Shown here piece after piece: positions 1 through 11,800 of a stretch of DNA of 64,000 nt (position 1 is the stretch's first letter; each line of letters opens with the position of its first letter). The stretch is from positions 66,379 to 130,378 of the forward strand of contig VZRZ01007764.1 in the NCBI GenBank assembly GCA_013398175.1, given 5' to 3'. Origin of the DNA: Climacteris rufus. Lineage: Eukaryota; Chordata; Aves; Passeriformes; Climacteridae. The notes below the pieces were generated by a model that saw nothing but the letters and a program-made list of their open reading frames with translations, did not search any database and was not told the origin of the DNA. The translations under genes were made by a program, and so were the position numbers.

Positions 1-2485
1 AAAATATAATTTAAAATTCTGAGAGAAAACTTTTTTTTTCCTTTTACATTTTTCACAAAACCCACACAGGCACCAAGGAAAGACTAACAATAAAAATAAT
101 TTACTCCTGTACAAGCTAATCTGGGTTGGAAACATTCAAAAGAGAGATTTTAAACTTGTCCTCTGGTGAAACTTTGGCTACAGCATAGGAACTGATCTTA
201 AAACAAAGGAGGGTCTTTTGTTTCCCACCCTTTTAACCTGAAAATTTCTTTCAAGGCCTGATGGAGTGTTGCTAGTACTTTCCCCACTGTAACATACCTG
301 AATGAGGACTGGCTAAATTTGTTGTTTTGTGAGGGAACCAGCCTCTAACCTTTGTTGCACAGGACTAAAAGTGGCCCTTACCTTGCCAGATGAGTCTATT
401 CTGAAAATTAAACATTAGTGAAAATAAGTGCTCTCATTTTGTAATAGCAGCAATTAGATATTTTCATGTTTGCTTGTTCATTAGTTATGCACTGCCAGAA
501 AGCTTCTGTGTGGAAAGGGCAGCAAAGGCAAAGCTCTCTGATTTGCACCACTTGCAGGGATTGTTTTCTAATGACTTCTCCTTCCAAGCAAATTTCTTAA
601 TAGAGAGGGAGTGACTCAGTATATGAGGCATTCAATAGTGGAGATGTTATCCTTCAACTATTGACCTGAAGAATATGAAAGAATTCTTAAAACTGGCAAA
701 AAGGCAGACTAAGCCCATGGTAGGCATGAAGCCACCACAAAGAGTGATTAATCTAAGATTTTTAAATCTTAGATTTGGTAATTTTCAAAGTTGTCTTTAG
801 AGAAGTCCTTTTTTCCATAGAAGACTTATGTAAATAGATTTACCTTTAAATTACAGAATTTAGTGTGAAGTTTGAAAAACCTGTATTTGAACTGAAGGGG
901 TTATGAGCAAAATGTTAAATTCCTGTTTTAGAGACACTTGCATAATTTTAGGGAATAGACAGTGAAGGAGAATCTAATTGAATATTTCTAGAGAGTCTGT
1001 AAAATACATTTCAAGAGTAGAAGAAAGACGAAGAAAAGTAAAAAAGCAGTCAGCACTTTTTTGGATTTTCTTTAGCACTTCAGTGAGATAACTATCCCCT
1101 GGGAATCTGCATTTCCTTGTTCTAGATCCCCTACCTTTTCTGAGCATCCAACATGGCTTTTTTTTCTGTTTTTTTTTTTAATTATTAAAAGTAAAATAAT
1201 GTATCAATCTTGACTCTCTTTAAAGAGGTACGTGTGGAAAACTGTTTTTCTAGTACATTTAAGGAGTTGTTCACCCTAGTTTCTCCCTGACAGCCACCTC
1301 TGCCTCATCCTCATCCTCTTCCTCCCACTCCACATTCCATGCACACCCCTCTCAGGGTATATTTTTTTTTAAATCTCACACCATTTTGCCTTGTCTTCCT
1401 AGATGTTTGGGAGCTTTTACAATCTACCACAGACACTCCAAGCTCCAGTCTTTAAGTAGACTTTTCTGCAACAGCTCTGTTCCACTTTGGTCATGGTTCA
1501 AGGAAAGGACAAAGGGATCCCAGCTTTGCTGGCCTGACTGCTTGCAGATGTAGGCATCTCAGAAGGCAATTATATTATTTTAGAAACTTAACTGAGGCTC
1601 CACAGGTAGGAGGTTGGAGCTCAAAGCTCATGTGATTGACACAAATAGATCAGTACTCCATCAGGTGATTCATAACCAGTGTAAAGAAAGCCAAGTGCTC
1701 TGAAGTGCTCTCTATGGGAGACTGTCCTCATTAAACACACACAGACTAGAAAACCTAGGCTCATAATTCAGGCACTTCACTTAGGTAGTTAAAAGTCAGG
1801 TGGAGGGAATGCCATCCCGTGTTCTGGGATGCCTCATTGGGGGCTCTTTTATATTAGTGTGTGTCTGTCTGTAGTCTAAATTATGAGTAACTTCATCAGC
1901 ATTCATTGATGTCCCAGTCCAACTCCAGCCTCCCAGATGTCCCTTTACAGGAGAACAGAGGGGGAAGGGAGCATTGTTGCTTGGAGAAGGAACAAAACAC
2001 CTGTGATGGAAGCAGTACTGGCTGCAAGTATTAAATTGGAATAAATGACAAATATAACAAAGACTGCAATATTCACGACAAATCCATGGATGAGAATATA
2101 TCCCCATAGCTCTGGCAGTTTGGTTCAAAACTGCTTAGTAATTCAGGTTTTGAATCCTACTGCATGCTTAAGTGAAGAGGGTGGAAGAATAAGTAATGTG
2201 AAAATTGTTTAAAATAGGGTATTAGGGTTTTCAGGGGAATACTATTGCATTTTATGCCTGAGGGGGCAAATCTACTCTGAAGAACGGCTTTCAGAAAAGA
2301 TAATACTAAAAAGAGTAATTTTCCTGCCTTATCCCCTCACACCCGTTTTTTCCCTTCCTTGATATTTGTATTAAATATGAAGCAATCAAAGCAGCAATCA
2401 CACAACTAGAGCATACACAGACTTTGGAAAAAAAACTACAGGTGGGGAGAATGAATATTTCCAACTCAGTGCCATACCCTACGGT
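1..2485 (-). other. PCSK1: PCSK1 3' UTR and downstream DNA
   Basis: No coding exon seen. I found no AATAAA on the minus strand here; the best poly(A) signal is ATTAAA at 1177-1182, inside a T/A-rich stretch. Mammalian PCSK1 has a 3' UTR of more than 2 kb, so most or all of this segment may be transcribed and the true end may lie outside the window (inference). A perfect inverted repeat is at 750-775. Confidence 0.5.
750..775. repeat. Perfect 12-bp inverted repeat (hairpin)
   Basis: Arms AATCTAAGATTT (750-761) and AAATCTTAGATT (764-775) are exact reverse complements around TT. In a PCSK1 3' UTR transcript it would fold into an AU-rich stem with almost no loop; in DNA it is a near-palindrome. 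Confidence 0.7.
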
Positions 2486-2848
2486 TTAGTTCCCCTCATT
2501 TATGATATCAACCAACGCTTGCAGCAGTCTATCATCTCTATGCTTGTAGGGTTTGGAGTTGTAAAAAAGATCAACGTAGTCACTGTACAGACTTTCTTCT
2601 GAGCCTCTCAACTGGGAGGGCTTGTTCAATTTTCTGAGGGCTTGATAGAAGTGTTCGTATGGAATATTTGACTTCTCGCTTGCAGTCTTCTTTGGCAGCT
2701 CCTTCTGATCCATCTGCCTGCTAAAAGCACTTTGCAGTAAATGCAGCATGGCCTCTGATGGGGTCTTATCTTCTGCTTTGTCACTGCTGCTGCTGGTGTC
2801 TTCCATGGCTTTGGGTTTTTCACTCAGGCTCTCCAGTGTGGTGTGGTC
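2486..2848 (-). CDS. PCSK1: PCSK1 exon 14: C-terminal tail and stop
   Basis: 120 codons plus TAA (2486-2488), residues 630-749; acceptor GTTCTAG. The tail holds a Ser/Asp/Glu-rich segment, then SEAMLHLLQSAFSRQ, NIPYEHFYQALRKLNKPSQL, and ends KPYKHRDDRLLQALVDIINE plus GN. The tail inhibits and sorts the enzyme to dense-core granules through an amphipathic helix (family knowledge). The start of the exon is diverged and shorter than in mammals; the end is almost unchanged. Confidence 0.97.
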   Translation of the reverse strand, partial: DHTTLESLSEKPKAMEDTSSSSDKAEDKTPSEAMLHLLQSAFSRQMDQKELPKKTASEKSNIPYEHFYQALRKLNKPSQLRGSEESLYSDYVDLFYNSKPYKHRDDRLLQALVDIINEGN

Positions 2849-5800
2849 CTAGAACACAGATTGGCATGGAAAAAGGTTTGGTGTCAATGAAAATCTGACT
2901 GGATCAATGTTTTCTCTGCTTCACGATCTCCATGTGTGGCCATATGTTATTTTTTCGTTCAGGAGCCACCTGGGCATCTAGAAAACAACCTGACCATTAT
3001 CAACCAAAACAATCTAAAAGACTATATTGTATAAAATATCAAATCCCCCCACAACATAGGCAGTTATAAATTAATTCCACACTGGCAGGATAAACGTCAT
3101 TTTTTACCAGTATTTGTCCTGGTCTTAAGAGATATTTCTGGTTGTTCTATGGGACACAGCCCCTCAGCAGGCTAAATGAAGGAAATATATATGTGCAATG
3201 GTGATGGCAGCTCCAGTTGTGCCACATGCCCCTGGGAAAAGGACTGAACCAGTGCTTCCATACAGCTTTCTGTGTAGATGATCTCATCTGAGAAGAAGAC
3301 AGTGAAGTATGTCTAATGGCTATAACACAGCTTGGAAACCTTGGAAGACCAATCCCAAATACAGGAGCACAGAGCAATTGGTGAGAGGCATGGTCTTGCT
3401 TCAACACTAGTGTGTGTCTGCATAGCTTCCTCATTTAACCTAGAATTGTATTTCTAACTAAACACCCATTTTATCTTTGTGCATTTCTTACCATGTCAAG
3501 CCATTTTCTCCTACAGCACCTGCTGAACTCACTTTTACTTTCTCTCCATTTATTTTCTTGCCCATGGAAGCTAGCCCTGCAGACACTTATGTAATGGATT
3601 TAAAGGACCTAATCATGCCTACCTCTCATAACCTGCCTGAGGAAGGTTAAACTCTCTATATTTTATGGATGTCCTAATTACTTAATGGGGAGACAATTTG
3701 ATGTGATGGGATTATTTTCTGAAGCTGTTGACGTAATCAAGCACTGTGAAAATGTACATTACTACTGTCCTGTGCATCCTGAAACCCACGGTCACTCTGC
3801 CTGTAGTATTTTTAGAGCACTCTGTCTGTAGGGTAAAGAGGGGCTGGAAAAGGGTCTGTCAGCAACAGATCCATTGAGCCAGACCTGAATCAGTGAGTGC
3901 CTGGCTTTTGCCAAGCCCTTTGTCCCTTCACTTCCTTCCAGACTCTCTGGAAGCACTTCATCAGGCCAAGCTGCTTTTGGATGTAACACTTGTTCTCAGT
4001 AGAATGACATAAACTTAGTGTGTCTGTCAGAGGTGTCTTCCTCCCTCCTTCTACCACTCAATTGCATTAGCCATAGAGTTCATTACTTTAGCAGCAATTT
4101 CCTGTTACCCTCCTAAAACCCTTATATTTTGCAATTTGAAAACAGAGACTAATACAAATAGCAGTGGTTGACATGGGCAAAATTATGATATACAACTCAA
4201 AAGCAGCCAAGAGTTAGATGAAATGAATACAGAATGAATATGTGTCTTCTTGCTAGGCAGTAAAATAACATTTTCTTATAAACTGAAAAACACTCTACCT
4301 CTACAAAATCTGTCATCTTTTCCACTCCTCTCCTGTCATTTTGCACAGCATTGTAGGATGTATACACACGTGGCTGCTTCATGTGTTCAGGCTGGGTAGC
4401 AGTGCCATGCAAAATCAATTTCCAATTTACAATCCTTCCTTCATTTTGTATTCGTCTGGACTGAAAAACAAGCACAGCATCAGAACAGGCTCCCAGGACA
4501 TAAAAGGTGAAACCAGACTCTTGATTGCAGAGTACAGAGAAGTGACTAAAGCAAATGATCAGCCTTTCAATGCCTACATATAGAGTATTAATCATAAGCA
4601 CAAAAACCCAGCTGTATTAGAGACAGGATATATCAGAGTGTGGGATTTAATACAATAGCTGAACCACTCCCAATATTCACATTTTGATGTGACACAATCA
4701 TGACTCAATCATGTAAGCACCAATGGAATTTTGTCACAGGATGCTAAAAGTTACCAAAGCAGTATTCTGCATTATTAGAGTTTGTTCATGAAGCCATTCC
4801 TTGGTAATTTGTTTATAAAAATTACCACTGGAGGTGGTAATGTGAAATACTCTGTGGTGTACAACAGCAATCTGAAATATAGTGTGTGGAAGCGAGCAAC
4901 AAATGTTAATTATAAATTTGGGTGGCAGTAATTCAAAAGTAGAAAGTGGAAGGGACAAGTACAGAAAACACAATAACCTACAAGGTAAGAAAAGGCTGTA
5001 TTATGCCTTGAGGACAAAAATCTTGTTTTATTGTAAGTTTCTGGACGTTCTCGCTTGAAATGAGAGCTAATTTGCAAAAAAAATGCTCTTCTTAACCTTA
5101 TTGCAAAAAAATGCATTTGGAGAGCAGGATATCTGTAACTATGGGGTTATCTAGAAACCTGCAGCATTAACACTGCACTGTTGCTGGCAATATTTACCCC
5201 TACTGCCTTGTCCATCTGCTCACCTCTTGGCAATATCCTCCTGTTTACAGTTTGAGGCCAATAGGGGCTGGAGGCTCAGTGTCTAACAGGAAGCTTTCAG
5301 TTTCTGGCAAGACCTGACCCCTAAGGACAAGTTTATAAACAGACAACTTCAATGAGATGAGTGAGCTTGATCACTCTCTCTTTGAAGGGAATTATTTTTC
5401 AGTTGCTTACCAAGCAGCTTAATTCTGGTGTCCTGCTGCTGTAATCCATATCCCCAGGTGGTTTTAGTAAACTGATTTATTTTGTATCTGTAGACTATTT
5501 GGCTTTAATCCTTAAACATTGTTCAGGAGTAGATGGTCTCAGAAAGAAATTAGGGAGATGTATACACAAGAACATCTCACTGAGATCACCAAAAAATCAT
5601 TAATTGAAGAGGTTTTCAGTTAATGAAAACTGTGCACATGGACCAAGAGAAAACTAGATCCATGCTGTGTTCCTTTCTTCAGAGGAAAAATTGCAGTTAA
5701 CCATGTGTTAATTTGACTGCATATTTCACTCCATAAATCACAGAAATCTTAATTAAGTGATTTAGTTTAGTCACGTATGTCTGAAAAACACAGGCACGAA

Positions 5801-8800
5801 AATTTTGTCAATGAAACCAGGACAGTGCTTTGCATTTAAGTAAAGAACAACAAAATCTCACCCTATCTTTTTTTCTTTAATCTTTAACTCGCATATCTTA
5901 AATAACCTCTCATTTAGTTTAATGAGCAAGCTCATTGTTCAACACACTTTGTAGTGATGAGTGATCATTTTATCTGTGTCCTCTCCCCAACACAGCTACT
6001 TACCATATCAGTAATCCTTAAAATCCAGGTTCCTGTTGGATTTTCTCCCCATGTGTGGACAGACATGAAGTCCCAGTTCTTAAAGCCATTGGGAGATTTG
6101 TCTCTCTCTCTCTCAGCCAGTAAGACAGTGCTGGTCCCTGTGTCGGTGCAAGATCAACACTGTGATTGCTCATACATGCCTGCGCCTGCTTTTCACACTG
6201 CTCAGCTTGCACACTACCTAGTGCAGAGGTGACCTGGAAAATGCACTATTTAGCAGTGGTTCCTTCAGAATTGGCTCCTGCAATTATCTTTACAGCAGTA
6301 TTTAACAGCACGCAAGCTGTTAGATCACGCCAAGAAGGCACATCTTGTTCAGTCAGTGTCCTATCTCTAGCACAAAAAGGTAGTGAATGCACACAAAGAA
6401 GCACAAGAAGAAGATGTCAGGCACAGCCAGTCTTTTCCACAGATGAGCAGTTCAAGAAACTTCTGAAATGGAAGTTCTGAAGGCCAACCAGCTCGTGCAG
6501 TATTATGAAACCACAGCCTTATCGTGATGTCATCACTGCGCTTTTTCTGGTGAGTGGATGCAAATTGTTGCAGCCTGGTCCTCCAACAAGGTGAAAAGCT
6601 TTTGCATTGTCATTATTATAAAAATGCTGCAGTTCACCAAGCGTTTCTGCAGCACATGAGGTTCTGCTGCACAATAGGAAATTTGCTGGGCTTGTTTGCA
6701 TATAAGGAGAAAGCAAGGGAGCTATATTTATGTATTAAGGAGCAGTGAAGCCCCAAGGAGCCTTGTTGCAATTTGTAAATATATTTAAAGGTAGCATCAA
6801 AAATATAGAAAATGAATGACACACATTTGCTACTAATGTTTTGCAGGAAAGTGGAAAAACAGCAAGAAACAAGGGAAAAACAATTTAACCATGAAAGCAA
6901 AATGATACTACAGTGGAGGCAGCAGTGCTTGGTGATTGCTACCTAGAATTAGAAAAATTAGATCAGCCTGATGTTTAAATTAGTACCTGAAAGCTTGTCC
7001 TTTTTTTCCCCATTAATACCAATTTATCTAACAGACCTTACTCTTAGTTGTTTATATTAATTTTGTTTGGTCTTATTGTGTTATTTTGGGGCATTGTCAA
7101 GACAACTTGCCTTATTCTAGCTCATTTAACATGGTGGTACTAAGGGGCCTAACAGAGACACTTTGTTTTTAAATACACCAATGGGCGGATGCAGCTACAT
7201 GAAATCTAAGGAGCCAGATTTCCTCAGTTTTCCATTAGCCTGTTAAATCACAGGAATTCTGATAAGCACTATTGATCTACAATTAGTTCTCTGCCAGGAA
7301 CCCTGAGTTTTCATAGGTCCTTCTGCCTCAGTGGAAAAGTTCTGTGCCTTCCCTTTCTGCAGTGTGATTTCCAAACCTCTTCTCACAAAAATAACCTGGA
7401 ACAGGTGAAGGCCGAAAAGGGATCTCCTCAGTTCCCAGGGTGCTTGAACCTTACAACCTCCACACCAGATCTGTCCAATGACATATTTAGCCCTTTTCAA
7501 ACCATTGAAAGACACAGGTTTTTTCAACAAATAAATATTATACACTACAGCAACACAAACAAAGTGTGTCTTTGCCTCCTGTACCTGAGGGAGAAACCAG
7601 GGTGACATGAAGGTCACCCCTGCGGGAATACTCAATCGTTGCCTCGAGCTGCACGTGCTCCAGGGATGCAATGGAGTTCTCTTGACCCTCGCAGGCTTTT
7701 GTGGGAATTTCGATGATGACTTCTTCATTTGCTCTCAACAATCTGGAAAAATTGCAGAAGTTCTTTGGTTACTCACAGGAACTTGTGGTTCTGGATCATA
7801 ATGTGGAGTGTGACACATTGAACAGCCTTTTCAGAATGATGAGAAAGGAAGAGTCAATGCCACCTCAAGGAAATAAAGGTAATGTCTTCTCTTCATGCTC
7901 TGCACAGAGAAAGAGACTCTGCATAGCTTTCTCTACACAATTCCTATTACTTCCAAAGAGAATGGATATCTAAGTCTCCACATAAATAATTCTAAGCTTG
8001 GGACCACGGGATCTTTGTTTTTATAGTGTAACATACAGGACTGCAATAAAAACACATAAACAGCATGTGTTACATACGTCAGCAGTGGGTCAACATTCTG
8101 TGGAAAAGAGAGAGCTCATAAAAGCAAATTGTTAGCAAAATAGCTTAAATAATAAGGTTACCAGGCAGTGACTCTCCAAAACACTGCAATATATTTCTGC
8201 AGACAGACCTTTGGTGCATTCACATGGTATAATTTCAACCTTTGAAACAGGTAATACTTTCTAGACAAAAATCCATTTGTGAACAAGTGGAGACAAAACC
8301 AGCCTAGATATCGTTATTGATTAACCAGCTCAGTGACTAATGATAATTAATCTGTATGTTCAGGCTCACTATGCTGTGAGCATGTGGCTGGTGAGACTTT
8401 TCAGTGAGCCTTTGAGACACTCGTGTTTCATAAAGGAGATGCTACAGACCTGACTAAAGCTTAATATATCACCTTGATTTCAGCATATACCACACCTGTC
8501 ACAGGAGAAGAACTGCTAAGACCCATTACAGATAGATTTTTTTAAAAATTCCTCACAAGACATCAGTATCTTTTTATCTATCTTCTGATGGTTGTCTACA
8601 AATTCACAGCTTTGCTGATTGGGTTCAGCCTCACAGCATCAGCCATTCATATGCTGTCTGCACAAGCAGACATAATAATCTCAGTCTTTGTTAAGGCTTC
8701 ATGCTAGTAATTTCCATCAATCTTACAGAAAAAAAAATACATAAACAAAAACAAACAAAAAAACCCCAAAACAAACTAACTAACAAACACGCACAGAAAA

Positions 8801-11800
8801 AAAACCCAAAACAAACTAACAAACACATGCACAAAACAAAAACAAAAACAAAAACCAACAAAAACAACAAACAACAAACAAACAAAATAAAGACAAACAA
8901 AAACAAACAAAACCAAAAACAACATAAAAAAGAAAAAATTCAAAACTAAACTAAAAAAACAAACAAACAAAAATAAGTCAAGAAGGAAATGCTCCTTGCC
9001 TGCCTCTGAGGAATACAGTTAATCAAAAGAAGTCCCTTAGTCTGGTTCAGAGCAATATGTGAAGAACATGATCCTCCACACTTTATCACAATAGAAACAA
9101 GCTTGTTTACTGCTAATGCAAGTTCTTACCTCGGTTCAAAGGTCTTGTCTTTGACAATGCACTCTCTCTTTTCTGGAACACTCTTCCATCTTTTGGGATC
9201 AGCTAAATCGACCAGTGCATTGGCATTCAGTAGTCCAAACCCAAATCGGCTGTTGACCATCAGTCCTGCTCCATTTTTTTTCCATCCTGGGTTTCCAGCC
9301 AGTGGATCATACTCCGAGGTCCACACTACCAAGTGCTGCATATCCCTCCACGTTAGATCTGGGCTGTTGAGAAAATATTCCTGGGTTAGTTGTTTCAGGG
9401 CTATCTACCATGTTTCTATCAGTTATTGGTCTGCAAGAGAACATGCTTTGAATGGATGTGGCACCTCACTTTTTTAAAGCACACAGCATGTTGCTGGGTT
9501 ATCCTCACACTGCTTCTCCAGGTAGACAACATTTCTGTGTCAGTGAAGGGCAGCTAGAAAGAGTGGAGTCCCATCTTTCAAAACTATTCAGGCATTTAAA
9601 GTTAGCTAGCAATACCAGAATTTCCCACCAGTCTTTGTAGGACCTGGGCTTTGAAAACTGGGTATTTGATTGTATCTGTGATTAACTCTACCCTTTGAAA
9701 TATCTGAGTGTCTTGGCTTATGTCACCAAAGGGTTGTGCAGTAGAAAATGGAGCTGAATCTACACCATCCAGGTATTAAGCCCATGCACTACTGCCTGGA
9801 GTGTTTTCTGTGAAAAAGCCTTTGTCCTGTGCCTTCCTATCTTCCCCAACTCCTACATTCTGACCACCTGCCCTACAGGATCCAAACCTGGCTGCTTTCT
9901 GCCTGCTCTGACAGACAAGCTTGGGAACCTTGTCTTTTATCCGTCATCGTTGGCAGAAAATCTTCTGTAACATTGGCTGAGGCTTAATTTAGACTCCTGC
10001 AATCCACTGTCTCAAAATTATGTTCTGAATCCACGTGCAGCCTCACTTTTAAGTGCATTTGACCAGTAATCAGTAAACAGTGTTACAAATACACAAAATA
10101 TTCCTCAGTGATTGTGATTTACTCACATTGGTTCTGTTTTTCTAGGGGGGTGTTGAGGCAAGTTTTTATCACCAGCCTGAGCAAGTCTGACTGACAAAAA
10201 GTGGAGCTGCAGCAGGAGGTGGTGCCTCTCCAAACAGGAACTTCAGGGAAGATGGTGGGGTGGCTGAGAGAGAGGAGTTTCAAAGGTAAGTGTGTGACAT
10301 CTTACTTTGCCTCCAGTGCTAGAGCAAAAATCCCTGCTGCCAGAGGTGCAGATGCAGAGGTCCCAGTGTGGGTTTCTGTACATTCGTTGTGAAGATCAAC
10401 GCTTGTCTGACAGAAAATAAAACAAAACAAAGCAAAGAAAGAAAAAGAGGAAAGATTGCCTGAATAAACTGTTGTAAATACAGTCATATGCACACTCACA
10501 AACATCACTAAGTATCCTTGATGCGTATTAATAAACTCCTCACCAGCAGAAAAAGTGATGAGTGCTTAAATCTGTTCATATTTCAATCCACTCTTTTTAC
10601 TTCAGCTATAATTTCTGTATCAAAACCCTTCGTGTTGGAACAAAATACTCCCACACTGAATATCTTATTTTAGTCTAAGGTTTCACAATAAGTGTTTCAG
10701 GCTCACTGGTGAATCATGAAAACAGATCATTGTGTTGGGCCTAGAACATTTAAAATTACTGCTTACTAGGAAATTACTCATAGGATTAGTATTGGTGTTC
10801 TGCTCCCTCTTCAGCAGAAGAACTATAATTTGCAATGAAATATGTGCTTTATTTGGAAATTAAATACCAAACTCATCAGCCCATGTATCTACATCTAGCG
10901 TATAGAGAGAAGCCACTTAGCAAGAACTGATCTCTGTCCTGGCTAACTTGGAGTGACACTGTTTTAATCCCCATCAATGCAGTGTATTGTAAAATTAGAA
11001 TCCACCAGAGCTGAACAGAAATTACAGTTATTTCAGCATTATTTTGTCATGGCAGTTTTCTTCAGCGCAGTTAAGGAAGGCACACAAGTTGATATGCCTC
11101 CTTGCTGAGTACCTTTCACAGGTTTGGAAGCACTGCCTCTGTCTTACAAAAGGTAATGGCAAGATATTCCAGACCCCCTGACATCACAGGTTTTCTTTTT
11201 TACTCTGAATCTCTCTTCATGTGCCCTTTCTGAAGAGTGGGGCCTTATCAAACCATGCAGAGACTCTTTCATACACAAACAGCACTCACAAACAGCAGGC
11301 AAGTTCAGCATGTTGGTTTGACTGCATCGACACAATGATTTTGTTTAACCATTTTGCAGTAGAAGAATACAGGAATACAATCACTTTTTGGATTACAAAT
11401 CCCTCAAAGTTTCGAGGCAGAAGCACTAACCACACCACACGTAACATAAAGCAGGCACTTCAAACAGCATTTAGGCAGTTTCATTAGTTGTTTGCATATA
11501 TAAAACATTTCTATCTGATCTGAAACTGGTAAAAGCAACTTACAATTCTTTGGTCGGTGTAATCCCCACTGCTGTATGCTGTGGCCAGAGTTGAAGAGCA
11601 CTTCTCTGCATACCAGGGAGAAAGCCCTTGCTGAGAAGCACTGCTAATGGAGATGGTGTAGATACTATCAGTGTACCCATCACAGTCACAGTTGTCACCC
11701 TGGCGACCTCCATTCCCTGAAGCCCAGACGAAAATGGAACCTTTCCCATTTCGGCCCTGGAAAAAAAGGAAATGAGGGGCTTTCAGAGAGATTTCTGACC

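Larger units (their letters stand above)
2849..7584 (-). other. PCSK1 introns 11-13
   Basis: Introns of 1,450 (intron 13), 1,543 (12) and 1,447 bp (11), separated by exons 13 and 12. I see no repeat family, RNA gene or additional exon in them; the base composition is ordinary and AT-rich. Confidence 0.6.

Noticed and set aside
8691..8970. Open frames encoding Lys/Asn/Gln or Phe/Val/Cys runs
   Set aside because: Both are readings of the CAAA-rich low-complexity block within PCSK1 intron 10.
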